This document shows, piece by piece, positions 1 to 7,800 of a stretch of 14,616 nucleotides of DNA. Position 1 is the stretch's first letter. Every line of letters starts with the position of its first letter. The notes beneath the pieces are model-generated. The model was not told the origin of the DNA and searched no databases. It was given only the letters and a program-made list of their open reading frames with translations. The stretch comes from Baffinella frigidus (Eukaryota; Cryptophyceae; Cryptomonadales; Baffinellaceae). The DNA is taken from contig MU646364.1 in NCBI GenBank assembly GCA_026770585.1, forward strand, positions 828,509-843,124. The letters run 5' to 3'. The position numbers were made by a program, and so were the translations under genes.

Positions 1-400
1 ACCCTAAACCCTAGACCCTAAACCCCAGACCCAAACCCCAAACCCCGAACCCCAAACCTCGAACCCCAAACCCCAAAACTCAAATCCTCAACCCTTAACC
101 CTCAACCCTCAACCTCAAACCCCAAACCCCAACCCACAAGCCCTAAACCCCAAACCCCAAACCCCAAACCCCAAACCCCAAACCCGAAATCTGCAACCCG
201 AAACCTCAACCCTCAACCCTAAACACTGAACCCTGGACTCTAGACTCTAGAACCCTAGACCCTAGATCTTAGACCCTAGACCCTAGACCCTAGACCCTAG
301 ACCTCAGACCCTAGACCCCAGACCCTAGAACCTAGACCCTAAGCCCTAGACCCTAAACCCTAGACCCTAGACCCTAGACCCTCAACCATCAAGACGAAAC
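1..400. repeat. Degenerate telomere-like array, C-strand orientation
   Basis: The stretch is built of 7-bp units of the CCCTAAA family with many variants (CCCCAAA, CCCTCAA, CCCTAGA). The C-rich strand is on plus, as at a left chromosome end. The units are too mutated to be an active telomere tip, so this is better read as subtelomeric or interstitial telomere-derived DNA. From about 237 to 391 a single-base variant, CCCTAGA, dominates. I see no coding potential. Confidence 0.9.
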
Positions 401-448
401 CCGAAACATTACCCGCTCCACCACTCGCCTTACCCCATGCAAGGACGC

Positions 449-484
449 GCGCCGCCCTAGGGTCCTACGGTAGGGCTATCCCTA
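449..484. repeat. Short palindromic CCTACGGTAGGG motif
   Basis: CCTACGGTAGGG lies between two copies of CCCTAGG. A reverse-complement relative (CCCTACCGTAGGG flanked by CCTAGG) lies at about 13883-13915 inside an intron of the TPR gene, so this looks like one short dispersed repeat family. Confidence 0.5.
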
Positions 485-488
485 GGAC

Positions 489-605
489 CAGGGGTACCTC
501 GCTCATAAGAAAGCGCCCCCCCCCCCTAGCACCACAATAGCGCCCTAGATAGCCCTACTGTAGGGTCCTAGGGGGTGGCAGTCTTTTATGAGCGATTAAC
601 CCCTG
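489..605. repeat. Fold-back (MITE-like) repeat, copy 1
   Basis: Arms at 489-517 and 577-605 are inverted copies with about 22 of 29 positions matching; both contain the core TCGCTCATAA. Inner segments (a poly-C followed by CTAG, and CTAGGGGG) also pair, so the whole unit could fold into one long hairpin. It has no open reading frame. The same core recurs at 960-1078. Confidence 0.55.
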
Positions 606-659
606 TATCTCGAATGCAAGAACCCGCACCCTCGTCGAGAGCCCAACAGTAGAACTATC

Positions 660-860
660 CTTAGGACCCTACGACCCTACGACCCTACGACCCTACGACC
701 CTACGACCCTACGACCCTACGACCCTTCGACCCTGCGACCCTACGACCCTACGACCCTACGAACCTAGGACCCTAGGACCCTAGGATCCTATGACCCTGC
801 GACCCTGCGACCCTACGACCCTAGCACCCTGGGACCCTACGGTGGTCCTAGGGGGGCTAG
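660..860. repeat. 8-bp tandem array GACCCTAC
   Basis: About 20 copies of the octamer GACCCTAC with a few substitutions (CCTTCGA, CCTGCGA, CCTAGGA). It resembles a telomere-type unit with one added base, amplified locally. The array runs into two direct copies of a TCGGTGGTCCTAGGGG-like segment at about 838-883. Confidence 0.85.
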
Positions 861-956
861 GACCCTTCGGTGGTCCTAGGGGCGCGCGGGGCGGGTAGTA
901 ATAAAGGTCTCTGTGGCGCGGTGGGGGACTCCGATGTAGTGGGGACCTTCGACGTC

Positions 957-1078
957 CGGTACAGGGGTATCTCGCTCATAGGAAACAGCTCCCTGGGGGG
1001 GGGGCGTTTTCTTGTGAGCGAGGTATCCCTGTACAGGGTTACCTCGCTCATAGGAAAGTGCCCCCCTCCCTAGGACCA
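957..1078. repeat. Fold-back repeat cluster, copies 2 and 3
   Basis: Three alternating copies of a unit with the core CTCGCTCATAGGAAA are present: plus at 960-986, inverted at 1007-1033, plus again at 1034-1059. The last two meet at CTGTACAG (1029-1036), giving a near-palindrome of about 55 bp. The family is shared with 489-605. No ORF is convincing here. Confidence 0.55.
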
Positions 1079-1280
1079 TCATGGGACCCTAGGCATGCAT
1101 GAGTTTCCCCGAGCACGTGTCCGGACGGAGAGACGCTGCTGGAGGGGTTGGCACTGCAGTGTGACTTTGGACCCGGTGCACATCCGCTGTCTTCCGCGGG
1201 CAGCTGCGTCGATCTGGGCTCTCTCCCCCTCTCCTTCTCCCTCAACCCCCCTCCTCACACAAACACACACACACTGTGTT

Positions 1281-1425
1281 GCTCTTTATCCCTCTCTCCC
1301 GCCCCTCTCCCGCCTCTCTCTCTCTCTCTCGCTCTCTCTCTCTCTCTGTCTGTCTGCCTTTCTCTCTCCCCCTCTCTTTCTGCCAATCTCTTTGTTTCTC
1401 TCTATCTCGCTCCCCCCCACCCGAG
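1281..1425. repeat. CT-rich microsatellite
   Basis: Near-continuous CTCT and CTGT dinucleotide runs with short interruptions on the plus strand. It creates artificial Ser/Leu and Arg/Glu frames. Confidence 0.85.
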
Positions 1426-2229
1426 CGCGCTCTTCTCTGGGAGCGCCCTGCTACAGCCTCCGTCGGGGGGGGGTGCATGGTGTCCGTGCGGGTATTGAAA
1501 GTACAGGTCTCTTGTGCCTGCACTGGACCTGTGCTTTCCAAGGTCGTGCTCTGTGTCTACAAAGCCCGCCTCGGAAAAGGAGGCTGCTCCAGTGCGTGCG
1601 TGCAGGGTACACCCGATGCGCGAGAATGTGTGTGCACGCATGCGCGGCATGGCAGACGGTATGCTCGATTTTATCAGGCATGCAACTTTCGCGCGTGTTC
1701 ACGCACTTTGTCAGGCTAACGCCCCCCGCTGCCCCCCCCCCCTCATCGTTGGTGCAATATGCTCCCCCCTGGAGCGCACCAGTGGCACCAGGGGGCACAG
1801 GGCCCCTGTCAGGCCCGCCTCAGGAAAGGAGAGATAACGCAACTTTACTGAAAACGCGCAACAGGGAGGCCACTCTATCCCGCACCGGGCCTATGCCAGG
1901 CCTGCCCGCACGCGGTCCGCACAGCCCCGCAGCGCAGCCAGAGACAGAAAGCGGTGAGATGAGAGCCTTAGGCTAGGGGCTAGGAGGCCCCTACCCAGGT
2001 TGATCTCCGCGGGGCGGATGCGAACAAAATGGCGGGACTTCGTGTTGCATCCGACACCTGTGCGGCGCGCGTGTCCTCCTTCAGACATACCCCCCTTGGC
2101 AATCTCCTGTCTGCGCTCCCAATTTTCATCCGCCTTTCGCCCTCAAAAAATCTGTCTTCGTCTTGGAGGGGGTCACATCTTCGTCTTGGAGGGGGTCACG
2201 CTGCCCCACCAGTTGGGCGGTGCATCAGC

Positions 2230-2400
2230 GCCTCTCAGCCTTTCCTTCTCCCCTTCCCATCGCTATCGCTCCTCCTCTCACCCTCCCTCTCTGTCTCTTT
2301 CTCCCCCCCCCCCTGTCTCGCCTCCTTTCCCGCTCTCTCTCAGTCCCTCCCTCCACCGCCCCCCCCGTCTTCTCCCTCTCGCTCGCTCTCTCGCGACTTA
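2230..2400. repeat. Pyrimidine-rich tract
   Basis: This is a long C/T tract (TCTCCC, CCTCCC and CTCGCT words) with almost no purines on plus. It is low complexity and not coding. Confidence 0.75.
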
Positions 2401-2607
2401 CTTTCTGGGCTTGTAACCTGCAGGACCGTAAGAGTTGCGAACGTCTCGTCAAGCTTGTTTCGCTTTCTTGCCAACCCACTTTTCCTACATACCCCGCACC
2501 CCGCGCACCGTTACACGTTATCGTCCACACTCACGTTAACCCTGCAGCGCCCCTCCCTTCCCCCCACCCCTGCCCCTTTTCCTGCGCGTATCTAGTCGCC
2601 GGACAGT

Positions 2608-3004
2608 CGGGGAGCGGCCCCTTTCGCTACAGCGGGCTGAGTCCTCTGTTTGAATGAGTACGGCAGCATCGTGTACACATCGGACCTGGCATAGTGACGG
2701 TATGGGCTAGCAAAATACGAAGACCCTCTTTGCAAATTACTCGGGAGTGCTCCCTTACACGGCCACAATTGTGAGATCAGCTTTCTTCTGGGGGGCCTCC
2801 GAAACCAGCCAGTCAAGTCATGTACCTGATGGTTGGTCTGCCGACTCTGAATTGCTCAAAATTTCTTCCGGGGCGCGACCGCTTGAGCTACAGCGGGCAG
2901 AGTCATTGGTGAGAGTACGGCACCACCGATCCAGGCTTGGCGACGTCAAGAGTTTGGCAAAATACGTAGAACCTCTCTGATAAATCGGAAATACGAAATT
3001 ACTC
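2608..3004. repeat. Diverged tandem duplication of about 260-bp period
   Basis: Two copies (about 2608-2743 and 2869-3004) share an ordered set of words: GCTACAGCGGGCxGAGTC, then GAGTACGGCA, then GCAAAATACG followed by AGACCTCT-like sequence, then AAATTACTC. The order and spacing are kept although the copies have diverged. The open frames over it are short and not conserved in frame between copies, so it is probably a non-coding repeat. Confidence 0.6.
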
Positions 3005-3203
3005 AATACGTGTCACGGAACGGCGTGGTGTTGGGCTCTGTTGGGAGCATTCAAAACCTAAAGGACCTAGAGGCTTGTTTGGTTTGAGGTCCGGCGCTTG
3101 GAATGCTTTTAACCTTTCACACGTTTTGAAAACAACTCCCCACGACAACTTTTCTTTCTGCTGTTGGTTTAATCGAGCAAGTCCCAACTCATCAACCCTG
3201 AAT

Positions 3204-3606
3204 CAGACACCCGATGCCCAAAACCCAAACCCCCAACTCTAAACCTTGCACCCTCAACCCTCAACCCTCATCCCTCATCCCTCATCCTTCAACCCTAAGC
3301 CCTTGACCGAAACCTGAACCAAACCCGAAACCCCAACCACTAAACCCTTAACCCTCAATCCTTAACCCTCAACCTTCATTTCTAAACTCTGAACCCTAAA
3401 CCCTAAACCCTAAACCTTGAAACCTCAACACTAAAACAGAAAACAGAAACCGTACAACACAAAACCGAACCACTAAACCCTACGCCCTGATCCCTGAAAA
3501 GCAAAACCCAAACATTATGCCCAAAATGATGAACGCCAAACGCCAAACGCTAAACGTACACCCTAAACCCTAAACCCTAAACCCTAAACCCTAAACCTTG
3601 AGCCTT
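3204..3606. repeat. Telomere-like block, C-strand orientation
   Basis: Degenerate CCCTAAA/CCCTCAA units, with two short perfect CCCTAAA runs at about 3398-3417 and 3560-3595. Non-telomeric interruptions (AAACAGAAAACAG, CCAAACGCC) are scattered through it. Confidence 0.9.
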
Positions 3607-3930
3607 ATATCCCGCACCCTCAACACTCCGTAAACTCTGGCGGAAGGGCTCCACTCGGGAGAGCGGTAGAGACACCCGGAGACATCGTGTGTGAGTTGGG
3701 CTTCACTCAGGAGAACATCAGTCCGCGCCACGTGCAGCCTTATATATCCTTACAGTGGACTGGCTGTGTAAAGTCACTCCGGTCATCCTACACGGGGTCG
3801 TATCTCCAGATTGCCCCTCACGAGGCTGTCAGGGTGAGTGGATAATCCTATTTGCAGAAACTTCGGTCGTAGCAGATGCAAGGGACGTGCGCGGCGGCGG
3901 CGTGATGAGCTTGATGCGCGTATTGTAGAT
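3607..3930. other. Unassigned stretch with a short direct repeat
   Basis: No gene is recognised. Two similar segments, GGGCTCCACTCGGGAGAGC (about 3648) and GGGCTTCACTCAGGAGAAC (about 3699), form a direct repeat about 50 bp apart. TTATATAT at about 3739 is TATA-like, but no start codon with a plausible frame follows it. Confidence 0.4.
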
Positions 3931-4191
3931 TCACGGAACGTTGGAACTTGATGGACTTGTTGGACTTGCCCTTAGACCAACCCTTAGGGGGTGGTGCCTA
4001 GTTGCCGGGTCTTGCGGATGCTTGGTTCTGGGAATTGAGACCGTGGAGCGGGGTTTGTGAAGCGGGTTCTTGAAGCGATTCTGCACTGTGCAGGAGCGCG
4101 CTCTGGCGGCGCGTGAAAACGCCAGCGCTGAGTGCCGGGGTCGAAGAGAGCCGGCGGAACGTAGGACGAGGGAGAGGACGTTGATGGTCAC
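3931..4191 (-). CDS. Candidate small protein, basic N-terminus (doubtful)
   Basis: A minus-strand frame of 86 codons opens with ATG at 4191. The first 60 or so residues have many Arg, Ser and Ala and no Asp or Glu, with hydrophobic residues at the start. That composition resembles a mitochondrial or plastid targeting peptide, but no mature domain follows. It lies between two telomere-like blocks and downstream of the EF-hand gene on the same strand. A second open minus frame (about 3997-3848) starts after a possible AG acceptor and ends in a stop, so a two-exon gene is conceivable. I recognise no family. It could equally be random open frame. Confidence 0.18.
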   Translation of the reverse strand: MTINVLSLVLRSAGSLRPRHSALAFSRAARARSCTVQNRFKNPLHKPRSTVSIPRTKHPQDPATRHHPLRVGLRASPTSPSSSNVP

Positions 4192-4229
4192 ACGAGCATC
4201 GTCCTCGTGTTTTATTGTTTACGTACAAC

Positions 4230-4317
4230 GCAAACCATAAACCGTAGATCGTGAACCCTGAACACTAAACCCCGAACCCTGAACCCTGAACCCCAAACCC
4301 CAAACCATCAACCCCAA
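4230..4317. repeat. Short telomere-like block, C-strand orientation
   Basis: About a dozen degenerate units (CCCTGAA, CCCCAAA, ACCATAA) sit in the 3' flank of the EF-hand gene. Confidence 0.8.
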
Positions 4318-4403
4318 AGGGGTAGGGGGAAGCAGAGGCGCGGGGGTGTTGCCTCAATAAAGGACGTTTGTAAACTCGTGCAGGCCTTGTTCTTAATAAC
4401 ACT

Positions 4404-4533
4404 GACCGACCGCTTTCGTGAATTTTCTGAATTGTAGAAAAAAATAGACCGACCGATTTTCTCGCGGTGTTCTGAATTTAAGAGAACGGCGACCGACCGA
4501 CTCTCGAGCACAGGTGTTCTTAGCCGAGACACC
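4404..4533. repeat. Three-copy 43/44-bp tandem repeat (GACCGACCG)
   Basis: GACCGACCG occurs at 4404, 4447 and 4491, each followed by related sequence containing TTTTC and TTCTGAATT or TGTTCT. Copies are imperfect. It lies just downstream of the EF-hand gene terminus. Confidence 0.7.
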
Positions 4534-4627
4534 CCTGCACGGTATTGGAGTACAGTGCAGTACAGGGTTTACTCGTAATCAAGTTTCGGGGTTTTGAGCA
4601 ACCCCAGTAGGGATAGGGGGAGAGAGA

Positions 4628-4633
4628 TTTATT
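4628..4633 (-). promoter_or_regulatory. Polyadenylation signal AATAAA of EF-hand gene
   Basis: The plus strand reads TTTATT, so the minus strand reads AATAAA, about 20 nt beyond the stop codon at 4653-4655. Position and orientation fit the 3' end of the EF-hand transcript. Further downstream on minus lies a small hairpin (GGGGTT/AACCCC at 4588-4605). That the signal is used is inferred. Confidence 0.5.
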
Positions 4634-4652
4634 AGTGGGCAGTGACGAGACC

Positions 4653-4805
4653 CTAGTGCATAACCCCGCGGCGGCGATGATCGCTTTTCGCGCCGCCTCC
4701 TTTGAACCCCACGTTCCATTCCGCGAGCGAGACCTTGGAATCGCCGTCTGTGTCGAAGTCGATCAGGAAAAGGTACGACAGCCCCGTGCTCCCCGCCTTG
4801 CCACT
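4653..4805 (-). CDS. EF-hand gene exon 5 (EF loop 4, stop)
   Basis: The acceptor is CCCCGCAG|AGT, phase 0. It encodes a Gly/Ser-rich start, then LFLIDFDTDGDSKVSLAEW, a fourth EF-hand, then a basic tail ending RGVMH and TAG. The upstream polypyrimidine tract includes the (GCTCTC)n microsatellite. Confidence 0.85.
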   Translation of the reverse strand, partial: SGKAGSTGLSYLFLIDFDTDGDSKVSLAEWNVGFKGGGAKSDHRRRGVMH

Positions 4806-7800
4806 CTGCGGGGCGCGCCCGCGTCAGAGAGAGCGAGCGAGAGAGAGCGAGAGCGAGAGCGAGAGCGAGAGCGAGAGCGAGAGCGAGAGCGAGAGAGAAT
4901 GAGCGACACGCCATCCCTCTCCGGCATTTTTGGGGGGAGGGTGGGGCGTGGAGGTGGGGGGGGCGGGCGGGGAGGGGCAACCGTGTCGTGCTCTGGTTCG
5001 AGGCCGCTGAACTCCGGGTCCACCTCTTCCCGAGCCTGCCGACACCCACGAACCAAGTTGAGCCACAGGTTTCTAGTTGTACAATCTACTTCTGCAATGC
5101 ACCATCGAGACCGCGGTGCACGATTTCTTAGTAACAGGATCTGCAATTAGATTCGTAAAGCAACTCGGCGTGGTACACATTGTGAAACTTGGACCTTTTC
5201 CAAAGGAATTACAGGTTTAAAGCCCCAAAATTTCACAATTTGTACCAGCACGAGTTGCTTTACGCATCCAATTTCCGATCCTGCTACTTCTAGACTGAGC
5301 CACCACCTTTGGGAAATATGGCCAACGCCTATTGTACTTTTCGGGCCAGCGCGGATTTTCTCGAGGTCGGGTCGGGGTGTCGGGAAATGCAAATCTCGAT
5401 AATTGGTGCGTCCATCTAAAGTTTTATGCTATCTTATGCATTGATATGATGACAAGATGCACCCCCCATCCATAATATGTCACAAATACTAGAGCCCTTT
5501 TTCGATTTTTTCGATTTTTCCCGACTCCCCGATTCCAATCCAAAATCCGCGCTGACCCGAAAAGTACAATACGAGAAATAAGGCCACGGCTGAGTAGCGG
5601 GTTCCGGTTGGGGATTTGTTTGGGAGAGACCATGAACTTGCCGACAAAGCCGCGGATCTCCTCAATGTTGAGCACCCCATCTTTGTTCTTGTCGAAACTC
5701 GCGAACTGCTCTTCCGTCATCACCTCCCCCAGCTCCCCTGCGTTGGGTGTAGGGCTTGGGGTGTGGGGTTGACCCCACGGGCGAAGCTCTGCACGCGGTC
5801 GCTGGCGATGCGAGTGCTTGGCGCAGTCCCGCCACATTCAGTAGGCAATCTTCCAGCCTTGGGACCCTTTCCAAAGCCAGCAAGTCAATTCGTGGGACAT
5901 CTTTTTAAAAAACCAAGATCCGACAATAGTTGGAATCACTTTTGAAAGCAGATTTTTGGGAAGTTGAATTGACTTAGGAAAGGGTATCAGGGCTGGAAGC
6001 TTTGGTAACAAAGATGGCGCGAATCGATTTCGTGCCTTGCAGGGCACTGCTGCACCATCAGGGCTGCAACGAGACCGCATGCATCCCATCCGGCAGCAAA
6101 ACATGCTCTCCCGAAGGCAACGTGGCATGCGCACGAGATTACTTACCACACCGAAGTACACGGGGAAGAGGGGATACGTTCCAGTGTCCGCCTATGGTGG
6201 GAGTTGAAAGGACCTAAATGACCTACAGAGGTGGGCAGCGACCGTCGACATAGAAAGGCTGTTGCGGCTGGTCGTGGAAGAGTTCCTTGACCCACTCGTC
6301 CCATCCGATCTTCGAGTCCGAATCCTGGTCGATCCCGGCGAACGCCTGCGCGGAGTTACGCTTTGCGCTTTAGCCTTTCGGGTTTCGGGCTTGGGGCTTG
6401 GGGAGTTAGGATTTATGGTTTAGGGTTTAGGGTTTAGGGTTTAGGGTTCAGGGTTCAGGGCTCAGGGTTTAGAGTTTATGGTTTATGATTTAGGGTTTAG
6501 GGTTCAGGGATGAGGGTTTAGGATTAATGGTTTATGGTTTATGGTTTAAGTTTGAGGGTTCAGGGTATATGGATTGGGGTTTAATTAAGGTGTAGGGTTT
6601 GGGGTTTAGGGTTTGAGGTTGAAGGTTCAGGGTTTGGTGCTTACTGCTCAGGGTTTAGTGTACAAGGTTGAGGTTTTAGGTTTTAGGATTTAGGATTTAC
6701 GTTTTAGGGTTTAGGATTCATGGTTAAGGGTTTAGGGTTTGAGGCTTTTTGTTGAGGGTTTAGGGTTAAGGGTTTAGGGTGTATGGTTGAGGGTCTAGGG
6801 TTTAGGGTTTAGTGTTCAGGGTTTGGGGTTTCAAGTTTAGGGTCTAGGGTTCAAGGTTTAAGTTTTAGGGTTCAGGGTTTGAATTTTGGGTTCAGGGCGC
6901 AGGGCTTAGGGTTTAGGGTTCAGAGTTTAGGGTTAAGGGTTCATTGTTTAGGATTAGTGTTTTAGGGTTTAGGATTCAAGGATTAGGGTTCAGGGGTCAA
7001 GACTTAGGGTATGGGGTTCAGAGTTTAGGGTTTGGGGTTTGGGGTTTGGGGTTTGGGGTTTGGGGTTTGGGGTTTGGGATTTGAGGTTTGGGGTTTGGGG
7101 TTTGGGGTTTGGGGTTTCGTGTGTTCAGGGTTCGGAGTTAATGGTTAAGGGGTTTGGATTGAGGTTGAAGGTTTAAGGTTTTAGTGTTAAAAATTGAGGA
7201 TTTAGGTTTTAGAGTTAAGGAGCCAGGGTTCAGGGTTCAGGGTTTAGGGTTTATGGGTTAGGGTTTAGGGTTTAGGGTTCAGGGTTTAGGGTTTAGGGTT
7301 TAGGGTTTAGGGTTGAGGGTTTAGGATTTGAGGTTTAGGGTTGAGGGTTTATGGTTCAGGGTTCATGGTTTATGGTTTGGGGTTCATGATTTATGGATGA
7401 TGGTTCATGGTTTATGGTTCATGGTTCATGGTATGGGGTTCAGGGATGAGGGTTTATGATGAATGGTTTGGGATTTAGGGTTTAGGTTTCAGAGTTTAGG
7501 GATTACGGATTAGGGTTTTGGGTTTAGGGTTTTGGGTTTAGGGTTCACGGTTTAGGGTTTAGGGTTTAGGGCCTGGTGTTTGGTGCTCAGGGGTTGTTTT
7601 TTTAGGTCTGAGGTTTTAGGTTTTACGGTTTACAAATTTAAATTTATGGTTTAGGGTTCAGGGTTCGGGGTTTGTGGTTTAGATTTTAGGTTTGGGGTTT
7701 GTGGCGTAGGGTTAAGGGTTCAGTGTTGAGGATTAGTGTTTCAGGGTTTAGGATTCAAGGATTAGGGTTCAGGGTTCCAGATTTAGGGGTTGGGGTTCAA

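Larger units (their letters stand above)
1079..2607. other. Non-coding stretch, no gene recognised
   Basis: Long open frames exist on both strands but consist of low-complexity CT-derived Ser/Leu or Arg/Glu runs, with no recognisable domain and no splice-consistent exon chain. The stretch holds two pyrimidine tracts (listed separately) and a direct repeat of about 23 bp at 2153-2200 containing CTTCGTCTTGGAGGGGGTCA. A distant or lineage-specific gene cannot be excluded. Confidence 0.5.

Noticed and set aside
1-100. True chromosome end at the left edge
   Set aside because: The units are too degenerate and similar blocks occur inside introns. An active telomere would be uniform CCCTAAA.
1095-1976. 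293-codon plus-strand open frame
   Set aside because: It runs through the CT microsatellite as Ser/Leu repeats, shows no domain, and overlapping frames on both strands are similarly open. High GC and low complexity explain it.
3645-3720. tRNA-like D-arm words (GCTCCACTCGGGAGAGC)
   Set aside because: No T-arm, acceptor pairing or B-box-like sequence follows at the right distance, so a tRNA or tRNA-derived SINE is not supported.
4579-5146. Overlapping frames with Ser-Leu, Arg-Ser or Glu-Arg repeats
   Set aside because: They are translations of the GAGAGC microsatellite. The real coding segment here is minus-strand exon 5 in another frame.
6002-6217. Cys-rich 71-codon plus-strand frame resembling a small secreted protein
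   Set aside because: It lies inside intron 3 of the minus-strand gene, has no signal peptide, and the antisense frame is equally Cys-rich, so composition explains it.
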